From JADJOY01 sp016713535 [NCBI: Deltaproteobacteria bacterium] (GTDB taxonomy: Bacteria; JADJOY01), in the NCBI GenBank assembly GCA_016713535.1, contig JADJOY010000025.1, positions 62,001-126,000 of the forward strand: DNA of 64,000 nucleotides, read 5' to 3'. A model generated the notes under the pieces. That model saw nothing but the letters and a program-made list of their open reading frames with translations, did not search any database and was not told where the DNA came from. This document shows, in pieces, positions 19,554 to 27,914 of this stretch (its first letter is position 1; each line of letters begins with the position of its first letter). Both the position numbers and the translations under genes were made by a program.

Positions 19554-20356
19554 CCGCGAACGACGCGGCGTTCCGCGACCGCTATGGCCCGTGGGCCGTG
19601 GTGGCTGGCGCCTCCGAGGGGATCGGCGCCGAGTTCGCGAGGCAGCTCGCGAGCCGCGGGCTCGACCTGGTGCTCGCAGCGCGGCGGGCGGGCCCACTCG
19701 AGGCCTTCGCCGCCGAGCTACGCAGCCGTCACGGGGTCGAGGTCGAGACCCACGCGGTCGACCTCGCCGACGCCGATTCCGTCCGCGGCTTCGGGCGCGA
19801 AGCCGGCACGAGGCAGGTCGGTTTCCTGGTCTACAACGCGGCGCTCTCGTTGATCGGCCGCTACTTCGACCACCCGATCGAGAACCGCTTGCGCGAGCTC
19901 GACACCAACTGCCGCGCGCCGCTCTTGCTCATCGACGCGCTCGTCCCGCCGATGCTCGAGCGCGGGCGCGGCGGCGTGATCCTGATGACGTCGCTGAGCG
20001 GCATCCAGGGCACGCCGTACATCGGAAACTACGCCGCGACCAAGGCCTGGAACCTGATCTTCGGCGAGAGCCTGTGGGGCGAGCTCGGGCCGCGCGGCGT
20101 CGACGTGCTGAGCGTGCTCGCGGGTGCGACTCGCACGCCGGGCTACCTCGCGAACACCGCGGGGCGAAGCACGGCGGCGCCGGTCGGGGACACGGACGAG
20201 GTGGTGAACGCGGCGCTCGCCGCGCTCGGCAAGCGTCCGAGCGTGATCGCCGGTGGGGCCAACAAGGCGGCGGCGTTCCTCATGACCCGTTTGCTGCCAC
20301 GCCCGCAGGCGGTGCGGATCATGGCCAAGGCGACGTACAAGCTCCTCGCGCGCTGA
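19550..20356 (+). CDS. short-chain dehydrogenase/reductase
   Basis: NAD(P)-dependent oxidoreductase of 268 residues. It has the cofactor motif GASEGIG, an NAA motif (YNAALS), the catalytic Ser in MTSLSG and the YxxxK pair in YAATK. The C terminus, with RPSVIAGGANKAAAF, resembles 17-beta-hydroxysteroid and 3-ketoacyl reductases of the SDR superfamily. The GTG start overlaps the EXPERA gene stop. The substrate cannot be read from sequence; the coupling to an EXPERA protein points to a hydrophobic ketone or sterol-like molecule. Confidence 0.87.
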   Translation: MTANDAAFRDRYGPWAVVAGASEGIGAEFARQLASRGLDLVLAARRAGPLEAFAAELRSRHGVEVETHAVDLADADSVRGFGREAGTRQVGFLVYNAALSLIGRYFDHPIENRLRELDTNCRAPLLLIDALVPPMLERGRGGVILMTSLSGIQGTPYIGNYAATKAWNLIFGESLWGELGPRGVDVLSVLAGATRTPGYLANTAGRSTAAPVGDTDEVVNAALAALGKRPSVIAGGANKAAAFLMTRLLPRPQAVRIMAKATYKLLAR

Positions 20357-20390
20357 TGCGCGGCGAGCCTCGGCACGAGGAGAGCGACCG

Positions 20391-20819
20391 ATGAGTGGAT
20401 CGAGCGCAACCCGCGGAGGTGCGGAGCAGCGGCGTGCGGCGCGCGCGAACGTGCGCTGTGGCGCGTCGTACCGGCTGGTCCGAGACGGCGAGGACGTGGA
20501 GGGCGCGACTCGAACCGTGCCGTCCGAAGCGGTGAACCTCTCTCTTCTCGGCGCGATGATCCAGACCGACGAGCTCGAGGTCGACGGGGTCTCGCTGCTG
20601 CCGCCGATGGAGCCGGACCCGCTCACGCGCATCGACGTCCAGTTCGAGCTCGACGGCGGCGCGGCGCACGGCATCGACGCCACCGGGCGGGTCGTGTGGG
20701 TGCGCCGCTCCGCGTCCGGCGCACACCGCAAGTACACGGTCGGGGTGGTGTTCTCGTACCTGAGCGCGCAGAGCCAGGCGCGCCTGCGCTCGTACCTCGA
20801 CGGCCAGTCGGGCCACTGA
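20391..20819 (+). CDS. PilZ-domain protein, probable c-di-GMP receptor
   Basis: A 142-residue protein with both c-di-GMP signatures: RxxxR as RAARA/RRAAR near residue 15 and NxSxxG as NLSLLG near residue 50. The rest is a single beta-barrel ending in GVVFSYLS and a short C-terminal helix. Stand-alone PilZ proteins change partner activity in motility or polysaccharide export. It is 34 nt downstream of the SDR gene. Confidence 0.85.
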   Translation: MSGSSATRGGAEQRRAARANVRCGASYRLVRDGEDVEGATRTVPSEAVNLSLLGAMIQTDELEVDGVSLLPPMEPDPLTRIDVQFELDGGAAHGIDATGRVVWVRRSASGAHRKYTVGVVFSYLSAQSQARLRSYLDGQSGH

Positions 20820-20820
20820 C

Positions 20821-20847
20821 GAGGCCCGCGCGGCGCGCGCGGGCCTC
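20821..20847. terminator. bidirectional terminator-like hairpin
   Basis: Perfect 11-bp stem GAGGCCCGCGC / GCGCGGGCCTC with a 5-nt loop. It lies between the convergent PilZ gene and the downstream membrane-protein gene. Confidence 0.6.
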
Positions 20848-20858
20848 CTGCGCCCGCT

Positions 20859-21827
20859 TCAGCGCACCGACAGCGCCGCGTGGCGCAACAGATCGAGCAG
20901 GTCGAAGACGCGCGCCACGTAGTGTTCCCGGACGCGATAGCCGCTCTCGCGTCGGCGTAGCTCGTCGCCGAGCGCGTCGACGAAGCGGGCGAGGCGACGT
21001 TCGTGGACCCCGCTGCGCGCCAGCACCGGGTCGATCACGACCCAGGCGAGGGCCGCGAGCACGCCGACGCTCGCCATCCACGCGGCGGTGGCGGCGACGA
21101 GGAGCGGCGCCGACGCGCTCGCCGGGAAGAGCCCGTAGTAGATCGAGCCGAGCGTCGGGCCGAGCGCGAAGTTCGCGATCGCGAGCTGCTGGGCGATGAC
21201 CGCCGCCGCCGATCCGCCCGCCGAGAGCGCGCCCGGCGTGGCGTGCTGGAAGGCCGCGTAACCGATGCCCAGGCTGATCAGCGTGCCGGCGAGATCGGTG
21301 ACTCCGAGCCGCGTCTTGCCGTACTCCGCGAGGTTGCGCTCGAGCGCGGCGCGCACCTCCGGACGCGCGGCCTTCGCGCGAAGCTCGGCGAGGTAGCGCT
21401 CGCAGAGCTCGGCGAGCTCGGGGCGCGCGAGCACCGCGTCGAGGAGCGCGTCGCGCTCGGCGCGACGCTCGCCCTGCGCGTACGGCAGCTCGAGAAGATC
21501 GGTGTGCACGCGCCACGTCAGCTCGCGTTCGAAGGCGGTCTCGAGGCCGAGCGGCAAGCGCCGCAGGCGAGCGCCGGTTCCTTTCGCGCCTGCACGCTCG
21601 AGTAACCCGCCGATCCCGTGCACGACCAGCGCCGGCGGCGCCCACAGCATGTTCACGGGGTGTTTGTAGAAATCACGCCCGAACGTCCGACGGTGGAGCT
21701 CGAACGCTCCTCGGAGCGAGAACGTTCGCTCGACGAAACCCGGGATGCGGCGGCGACGTTCGGCCACGTAGTCGTCGATGCCGCGCTCGACCGCGACCTC
21801 GATCACGCCCAGAAGCTCCTGATCCAT
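20859..21827 (-). CDS. uncharacterised membrane protein
   Basis: About 322 residues. The N-terminal half is soluble and charged, with RTFGRDFYKHPVNMLWAPP. A helical middle contains many Ala/Glu/Leu residues. Two or three membrane helices follow, around LGIGYAAFQHATPG and WMASVGVLAALAWVVI. A charged C-terminal segment (LARFVDALGDELRRRE) ends it. I do not recognise a catalytic motif. The ATG at 21827 starts the recognisable protein; upstream in-frame codons give only low-complexity sequence. Confidence 0.7.
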   Translation of the reverse strand: MDQELLGVIEVAVERGIDDYVAERRRRIPGFVERTFSLRGAFELHRRTFGRDFYKHPVNMLWAPPALVVHGIGGLLERAGAKGTGARLRRLPLGLETAFERELTWRVHTDLLELPYAQGERRAERDALLDAVLARPELAELCERYLAELRAKAARPEVRAALERNLAEYGKTRLGVTDLAGTLISLGIGYAAFQHATPGALSAGGSAAAVIAQQLAIANFALGPTLGSIYYGLFPASASAPLLVAATAAWMASVGVLAALAWVVIDPVLARSGVHERRLARFVDALGDELRRRESGYRVREHYVARVFDLLDLLRHAALSVR

Positions 21828-21967
21828 CTCGATTTCCGATACCCGTGAGTCGTCCGGAGCGTATCCGCTCCGGCGGCGGCCGGTGAGCCTCGCGCGGGTG
21901 GGCGTCGAGCTTGCAGTTGCCAGGGAGCGAACGAGGCACCGAGCCAAATTGCTCGACGGATGATCCC

Positions 21968-22477
21968 ATGCGACCCAACCCGAGGCGCCGCCCCAGCGCG
22001 CCCACCGTTCCGGTTCCGCGCCCCGCGGATCGCACGGCCGAGGGCGCGGATCGCCGCGGGTTCATTCGGCATCCTGCCACCATCCCGATTCACGTGACGG
22101 TCCCGCCGGACCCGACTCCCGCCCACCTGCGGCTCCGCGATCTCGGCTACGGCGGTCTCGCGTTCCACTCCCGGCGGCAACTCGTGCCCGGGGTGGTCAT
22201 CTCGATCCACATCCATCTTGCCCATGCGCCCGTCGAGATCGCGGCGCAGGTGGTGTGGTGCAGTGCCACCGGCGATGGCTTCGACGTGGGCGCCCAGTTC
22301 CTCGCCGGACAGGACGCGTTCCGGGTCCGGATGGTGGAGCAGATCTGCTACATCCGCGCGTACCGCCGTCAGGTTCTCGCGGAGGAAGGGCGCCGATTGA
22401 CACCGCGCGAGGCCGCGCTCGAGTGGGTGACCCGTCACGCCGCGAGCTTCCCGGAGGCGTGCGTCTCGACCCACTGA
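21968..22477 (+). CDS. PilZ-domain protein
   Basis: About 169 residues. After a Pro/Arg-rich N terminus, the RxxxR signature appears as RGFIR and the second motif as DLGYGG, where Gly replaces the usual Ser. The beta-barrel continues to FDVGAQFL, followed by a helical C-terminal tail. It probably binds c-di-GMP, with less certainty than the PilZ protein encoded at 20391. An upstream ATG at 21911 could add 19 residues. Confidence 0.75.
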   Translation: MRPNPRRRPSAPTVPVPRPADRTAEGADRRGFIRHPATIPIHVTVPPDPTPAHLRLRDLGYGGLAFHSRRQLVPGVVISIHIHLAHAPVEIAAQVVWCSATGDGFDVGAQFLAGQDAFRVRMVEQICYIRAYRRQVLAEEGRRLTPREAALEWVTRHAASFPEACVSTH

Positions 22478-22520
22478 ACGACCGCACATCGCCGGCGCGC
22501 ACGCCTGCTAGTCTCGGGGC

Positions 22521-23024
22521 ATGGTCCCGATCACCTGGTACGACGACGTACCGAGCGTGCGACCAGGCCGCCTGGGAACTTCCGGTTGCCCCGGCACCTT
22601 CCGCGGCCTCGACGCCGACCTGGCGAGCCTGCGCGAAGCCCGCGTCGAGTCGGTCTTCTGCCTGCTCGAGGATCGTGACTTCCGTGCGTGGGGCGTTCCG
22701 AAGCTGTTGCGCGAGTACGATCGCGGCGGACTGCGTGTCCATCGCCATCCCATCCGCGACTTCTCCGTGCCGACCCTCGACGAGATGGCTCGCGCCGTCG
22801 ACGAGCTCGAGGCCGCGCTCCGGGAGGGACGCACAGCGCTGATCCACTGCGCGGCCGGCATCGGCCGCACCGGCACCCCTCACCGCTTGCTTGCTGGTGC
22901 GCCACGGGCTCTCCCCCGCACCGCGATCCACACCGTGCGCGCCCACCGCCCGGGCTCGCTCGAGAACTGGGACCAGGAGACGTTCGTGCACGACTTCGCG
23001 GCGCTCGAGGCGAGCGCGCGGTGA
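22521..23024 (+). CDS. dual-specificity/tyrosine-type protein phosphatase
   Basis: Cysteine-based phosphatase of about 167 residues with the P-loop HCAAGIGRTG. The preceding region RHPIRDFSVPTL carries the general-acid Asp. Just after the P-loop the frame reads TPHRLLAGAPRALPRTAIHT. Deleting one C at 22876-22879 and adding one at 22913-22917 instead gives TLTACLLVRHGLSPRTAIHT, the expected family sequence, so two compensating indels are likely. It is coupled to the CPBP protease gene by a GTGA overlap. Confidence 0.82.
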   Translation: MVPITWYDDVPSVRPGRLGTSGCPGTFRGLDADLASLREARVESVFCLLEDRDFRAWGVPKLLREYDRGGLRVHRHPIRDFSVPTLDEMARAVDELEAALREGRTALIHCAAGIGRTGTPHRLLAGAPRALPRTAIHTVRAHRPGSLENWDQETFVHDFAALEASAR

Positions 23025-23764
23025 GCGAGCTCCTCGACGATCTGCCGACCCGACCCGCCCCGACCTGGGGGTGGCGGTTCCCCATCAAGGTGCTGGTGCT
23101 CGCCGTGCTGGGGCCGGCGCTCGTGGTGCAGCTGATGCTACCCGCGAGCAACGAGACGAACGGCGCGCCCGCGGCCGCGCCCGAGCTCCCCGACGTGTGG
23201 GCGCTCGCGCTGCCGCTGGCACTCAGCTACGCGGCACTGGTCGGCATCGTGAGCGCGCTCGCGCGCCTCAAGTTCGGGCGGCCGCTGCGTGCGCTTCCGG
23301 GCTTCGGACGCGCGGCTCCCCGAACCCACGTGACGGGCGCCCTCGCAGGGCTCGCGCTCTATGGCGTGAACGTCGCCTTCACCGCCGTCGTCGACGTCGG
23401 GATCGAGCGCACCGAGCTCTTCCACGCGGTGAGCAGCACGGTCGACCTCGCGGTGCTCGCGCTGCCAGTGGTGGTGCTCGCGCCGCTGTTCGAGGAGATC
23501 CTCTTCCGGGGGCTCTTCTTCGGCGCGCTGGCGAAGCACGGCGAGCGAGCCGCGATCGTCGGCAGCGCGCTGGTCTTCGCCGCCGTGCACCTGCTGACCT
23601 ACGCGGAGGCGCCGCTCGCGCTGGTGCCGGTGTTCGTCGTGGGACTCGCCAACGGCGTGCTGCGCGCGCGCACCGGGTCGATCGACCCAGGCATCACCAG
23701 CCACGCCGTGTTCAACGCCCTCGGACTGCTCTCGTGGGCGCTCCAGCTGAGCCACGGCGGATGA
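23021..23764 (+). CDS. CPBP-family intramembrane metalloprotease
   Basis: Multipass membrane protein of 247 residues with the Abi/CPBP motifs: EExxxR as EEILFRG, FxxxH as FAAVH and HxxxN as HAVFN. The family includes CAAX prenyl proteases and bacterial immunity or processing proteases. The GTG start overlaps the phosphatase stop by 4 nt. The substrate is unknown. Confidence 0.87.
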   Translation: MSELLDDLPTRPAPTWGWRFPIKVLVLAVLGPALVVQLMLPASNETNGAPAAAPELPDVWALALPLALSYAALVGIVSALARLKFGRPLRALPGFGRAAPRTHVTGALAGLALYGVNVAFTAVVDVGIERTELFHAVSSTVDLAVLALPVVVLAPLFEEILFRGLFFGALAKHGERAAIVGSALVFAAVHLLTYAEAPLALVPVFVVGLANGVLRARTGSIDPGITSHAVFNALGLLSWALQLSHGG

Positions 23765-23796
23765 GTCGAAGCGCGCTCCTGCGCGAACCACGCACT

Positions 23797-23861
23797 CGCG
23801 GGGGGACGGAGCCCCCCGCGCTACGAGAACCATCGTAGCGACGGGGGTTCCATCCCCCGTC
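23797..23861. repeat. REP-like triple-hairpin element, copy B
   Basis: Three consecutive perfect hairpins in 65 nt: CGCGGGGGG/CCCCCCGCG (9 bp), CTACGA/TCGTAG (6 bp, loop GAACCA) and GACGGGGG-TTCCAT-CCCCCGTC (8 bp). The same order is seen in copy A at 12891-12981. It lies 32 nt downstream of the protease stop. Confidence 0.6.
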
Positions 23862-23904
23862 TCCGGGCCCACGCGGCTCGCGTCAGTGAGCCAAGATTCA
23901 CAAC

Positions 23905-24370
23905 CGCGGCGCGACCGCGCGAGCGAAGCGAGTGACTCGGGGTGGGACCCGCCCGAAGAGCCGCGAGTGTCGAGAGTGGACCCGGCAACAGCACGCGCCA
24001 GCGGCGCGCGGCGCGTCATCGCGCCGGACTTGGGGTGGGGCCCCGTCCGGATTCACTCCGGACGGGGCGGGGTCTTGGAAAGACCCCGAAGAAACCCAGC
24101 GCGGGGGGCTGGAACAACCGCGTACTGCGGACCGACCGGACTCGTCGCAGGGCCGGTCGCGGCGCGACCGCGCGAGCGAAGCGAGTGACTCGGGGGTGGG
24201 ACCCGCCCGAAGAGCCGCGAGTGTCGAGAGTGGACCCGGCAACGGCACGCGCCAGCGGCGCGCGGCGCGTCATCGCGCCGGATTTGGGGTGGGGCCCCGT
24301 CCGGATTCACTCCGGACGGGGCGGGGTCTTGGAAAGACCCCGAAGGAACACAGCGCGGGGGGCTGGAACA
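23905..24370. repeat. two tandem copies of a 212-nt structured repeat
   Basis: Copy 1 (about 23905-24116) and copy 2 (about 24158-24370) differ at only a few positions. Each contains an 11-bp hairpin CCCCGTCCGGA/TCCGGACGGGG with a 5-nt loop, then an 8-bp hairpin GGGGTCTT/AAGACCCC with a 3-nt loop, and ends in a G6 run. In copy 2 that run pairs with a following C6 run. No protein is supported. The gap 23765-24480 is otherwise empty. Confidence 0.75.
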
Positions 24371-24389
24371 GCCCCCCGTAAAAAGGGGT

Positions 24390-24429
24390 GAGGGGGGAAC
24401 GGTGGCGGCGAAGCGACCGTTCCCCCCTC
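24390..24429. repeat. long perfect hairpin after the tandem repeat
   Basis: Perfect 14-bp inverted repeat GAGGGGGGAACGGT / ACCGTTCCCCCCTC with a 12-nt loop. It lies 20 nt beyond the second tandem copy and could be a strong bidirectional terminator or part of a structured transcript. Confidence 0.55.
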
Positions 24430-24480
24430 AGGGGCGAGACGAGAAAGGGACCTGGAGTTGGGTGGGCGCGAGCGCGCGCC

Positions 24481-24723
24481 TCAGGCGAGCGGCTCCTCGA
24501 CGATCGGTATCCGACCGGTCGCGAGCACCGCGAGGCAGGCGCCGAACATCTCCGCGGCCTGCATCACGTCACGGCCTGGACAGAGCACCGACGGGAAGCT
24601 CGGCGCGGCACGCGGCGTCTTCGGCGGCCGGATGTGAAGCTCGCGACTCGCTTCCATGGGAGTCATGGTCTCTCGCAGGGTGGCTTCCAGCTCCTGCAGA
24701 TCGCTTTTCTCGTCGCGGTTCAT
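24481..24723 (-). CDS. small hypothetical protein
   Basis: An 80-residue frame beginning MNRDEKSDLQELEATLRE. It has a charged helical N terminus, a Pro/Arg-rich middle and a hydrophobic C-terminal part (AAEMFGACLAVLATGRIP). An AT-rich palindrome, a plausible promoter area, lies about 130 nt upstream. I do not recognise the family. Confidence 0.4.
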   Translation of the reverse strand: MNRDEKSDLQELEATLRETMTPMEASRELHIRPPKTPRAAPSFPSVLCPGRDVMQAAEMFGACLAVLATGRIPIVEEPLA

Positions 24724-24854
24724 GGTCGTCTCGGCTTCGCGTGCTGCGTGGATGGTTCGTCGATCGTCCGGCTGATCTTCCTTTCGCGATTCCTTGCTCG
24801 CCCAGTCCTTTGAGCAAGCGTCGTGCCCTCCCACCTTTCATCGGCAGGGTGAGA

Positions 24855-24871
24855 GAAATCACAATGATTTC
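24855..24871. promoter_or_regulatory. AT-rich operator-like palindrome
   Basis: Perfect inverted repeat GAAATCA-CAA-TGATTTC in a locally AT-rich stretch upstream of the small minus-strand gene. Its right arm contains the CAATGATTTC motif also found at 8020 and 11791. The gap 24724-25093 holds this, the hairpin at 24993 and nothing else recognised. Confidence 0.35.
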
Positions 24872-24992
24872 GTGATTCCCCGCGAAAACGCAGAAAAATC
24901 CGCCGCGCCACACCTGGCCCCGGAGGACGAGGCTTGGCGCCCGGGTGTCAAATCGTCAGGGGACCGGCGAAGGCGTGGGGTGCGCGGCAGGT

Positions 24993-25040
24993 GCTTCCGC
25001 CCCCTGGGCACCGGGGCGAGGTGCGCCAGGGGACGGAAGC
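24993..25040 (-). terminator. strong hairpin downstream of ftsZ
   Basis: Long stem made of GCTTCCG/CGGAAGC, one C-A mismatch, CCCCTGG/CCAGGGG, then GCACC/GGTGC closing a 7-nt loop. About 19 bp pair in 48 nt, beginning 53 nt after the ftsZ stop. It probably ends the dcw operon transcript, although a T tract is not obvious. Confidence 0.6.
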
Positions 25041-25093
25041 GGGGAGGAGAAGACGAAGAGCAGCACGAAACCGAAGTCAGGGTGGCGCGCGCC

Positions 25094-26567
25094 TCACGAG
25101 TGCTTCGAGGGAGGGCGCGCCCACGGCGGCGTGTTCATGGGATCGTCGTCGTCGCCGTAAAAGCCATTGAGCTGATCGAGCGAGATCGAGTCGAAGCCGG
25201 GACGCCCGTCCTCGTAGAGCGGCTGGCCGCGCTCGCCCATCCGTGAGCCACCTGCGTGGTAGCGCTCCGGCACGTTCGACGCCGGGGCCGAGAGCCAGGA
25301 ACGCGAGCGATCGCTCTCGGGCTTGCGCTCGGGACGCGCCACCGGCGCGCACCGCGTCGGGCTCGCTCGTGAAGGAGCGCGAGTCGCTGACGATCGGGCG
25401 AATCGGCCGGGCCGCTGGCTTGGGCGGCTCGATCTCGCGTTCACGCTCGCGCTCGCGAACCGGCTCCCTCTCGCGGACCGGCTCCCGCTCACGGACCGGC
25501 GTCGGCTCCGGCCGCGACGCCGAGCGCAGCGAGCTCGCCACGGCGGTCGAAATCGGGCGGCTGTCGCGGGCGTCGCGCACGGGCGCCTCCTCGATCTCGT
25601 CGCGGCCGCAACCGGTCGCGAGGACGGTCACGCGCATGCGGCCCTCCATCATCGGGTCGATGACCTGGCCCCAGATGACCGTCGCGTCCTCGTGCGCCGA
25701 CTCCTGGATGATGCTGCAGGCCTCGGTCACCTCGTGCAGCTTGACCGCGCTCGAGGTCGTGACGTTCACCAGCACTCCGCGCGCGCCGTGCATGTCGACG
25801 TCCTCGAGGAGTGGGTTCTCGATCGCCGCACGCGCCGCACGCGCCGCGCGATCGGGGCCGTCGGCGATGCCGCTGCCCATGAGCGCCATGCCCTTCTCGC
25901 TCATGATGGTGCGGACGTCCTGGAAGTCGACGTTGATGTAGCCCACCTCGGTGATGACGTCGGCGATGCCCTTGACCGCCTGGAAGAGCACGTCGTCGAC
26001 CATGCGGAACGCATCGAGCAGCTCGAGGTCGTCACCCGCGAGCGTCACCAGCCGCTGGTTCGGGATGGTGATGACGGTGTCGACGCAGCGCTTGAGCTCC
26101 TTGAGCCCGTGATCGGCGATCTTGCGGCGCCGCGGCCCCTCGAAGAGGAACGGCTTGGTCACCACGCCGACCGTGAGCGCGCCGACATCGCGCGCGCACT
26201 GGGCGACGATCGGCGCCGCGCCGGTGCCGGTGCCACCGCCCAGGCCGGCGGTGATGAACACCATGTCGCAGCCCTGGAGCGCCTCGCGGATCGCGTCGAC
26301 GTCTTCCTCGGCGGCGGCACGGCCGACCTCGGGATTGGCGCCGGCGCCCATGTTCTTGGTGAGCCGCCCGCCGATCGGCACGCGGGTCGTCGAGTGCGAG
26401 AGCTTGAGCGCCTGGGCGTCCGTGTTCACCACCACGAAATCCACGCCCTGGAGACCCTGCGCGATCATGTTGTTGATCGCGTTGCCGCCGCCGCCGCCGA
26501 CACCCACCACCTTGATCACGGCCTGCGGCCGCCCGTCCCCGTTTGCGAGCTCGAACTTCATTTCCAT
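25094..26567 (-). CDS. ftsZ: FtsZ cell-division GTPase, one frameshift
   Basis: Tubulin-like GTPase that forms the Z ring. The GTP-binding signature GGGTGTG is at residues 110-116, with the T7 region NVDFQDVRTIM further on. Residues after about 320 form a charged linker with repeated Arg-Glu-Arg-Glu units. The frame breaks by one base near 25330; on the other side it continues through RPERKPESDRSRSW to a C terminus ending PPWARPPSKHS. That tail lacks the usual conserved D/E-IPxFLR peptide that binds FtsA. The ATG at 26567 follows GGAGG. It is the last gene of the dcw cluster. Confidence 0.95.
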
Positions 26568-26656
26568 CTGTCCTCCCCTGGTTTGCCGATTCGAACGAAC
26601 ACCACCCCTGCCTCCGGACGCACCTCCGCGCCCGCCCCCTCCACCGCGGTCGCCCG

Positions 26657-27887
26657 TCACACGAACACCTCCTGGAACCACTCCTTCATCCGCATCGTGA
26701 CGCGCGAGAAGATGTTCTCGTCCCGGATGCGGAACTTGCTCTCGTGACCGTTGCGCGCCCCGGCGAGCACCAGCCCCACGCCGGTCGCGTACTTCGGGCT
26801 CGACACCACCTCACCGAGACCACCGATGTCGCGCGGCGAGCCGCGCCGGACCGGCAGGTCGAAGATCCGTTCGGCGAGCTCGGGCAGGCCCACGAGATTC
26901 GCGGTCCCACCGGTGAGCACGATGCCGGACGCGATCGCGTCCTCGAGCCCGGCCTTCTTGATCTCCTTGTCGACGAGCTGGAGCGTCTCGTCGACACGCA
27001 TCTCGATGATCTCTGCGAGCGCGTGGCGGGAGATCACCCGCGGTCGCCGTCCGCCCAGGCTCGGCACCTCGATCACCTCGTCGTCGTCGACCATCGAGGC
27101 GAGCGCGCAGCCGTAGTTGAGCTTGAGGCGCTCGGCCTCGCTCACGGGCGTGCGCAGTCCGAGCGCCACGTCACCGGTGATCTGGTTGCCGGCGAGCTGG
27201 AGCACCGAGCTGTGCTTGACCGCGCCGTCGGCGAAGATCGCGAGGTCCGAGGTGCCGCCACCGATGTCGATGAGCGCGACGCCGAGCTCCTTCTCGTCCT
27301 TGCTGAGCACCGCCTCGGCGCTCGCGAGTGGCTGGAGCACGATGTCGTGCACCGTCAGCCCCCGCCTTGTTCGCGCACTTCACCAGGTTCTGTGCAGCCG
27401 ACACCGCGCCGGTGACGATGTGCACCCACGCCTCGAGCACGCCGCCGTTCATGCCGACCGGATCGCGGATCCCTTCCTCGCCGTCGATCACGAACTCCTG
27501 CGGGATGGTGTGGATCACCTCGCGGTCGATCGGGATCGCCACCGTCGTGGCGGCCTCGATCACGCGCTGCACGTCGATCGGCCGCACCTCGCCGGTCTTG
27601 AGCGGGATCGCGCCGTGGCAGTTGATCGCCTTCACGTGGCCTCCCGCGATACCGACGTAGGCCCCGTCGATCTCGCAGCAGGCCATGCTCTCGGCCTCTT
27701 CGATCGCCTTGCGGATCGAAGCCACCGTCGCCTCGATGTTGACCACCACCCCCTTGCGGAGTCCGTCGCACGGCGCGACGCCCACACCGATCACCTCGAC
27801 CGTGTCGGAGCGGCGCTCGGCGACGATCGCGCAGATCTTCGTGGTGCCGATGTCCAGGCCCACGATCAGGTTCTCTCTTCTCGACAT
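26657..27887 (-). CDS. ftsA: FtsA cell-division actin-like protein, one frameshift
   Basis: Actin-fold ATPase that tethers FtsZ to the membrane. The phosphate-1 loop LDIGTTKICAIV is near the N terminus; phosphate-2 LIDIGGGTSDLAIF and the adenosine motif VLTGGTANLVG follow. The C terminus RMKEWFQEVFV is the amphipathic membrane-targeting helix. Frames meet at a run of five G on the coding strand (27359-27363); removing one G joins CANKAG to LTVHDIVL. The start ATG follows GGGGGAG. The gene is about 410 residues after correction. Confidence 0.95.
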
Positions 27888-27914
27888 GCGATCTCCCCCC
27901 ATCTCGGCGCGCCG

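Noticed and set aside
26657-27887. ftsA as two separate genes or a true pseudogene
   Set aside because: Both halves are full-quality FtsA sequence joined exactly at a run of five G. An essential gene broken there is better explained by one extra base in the consensus.
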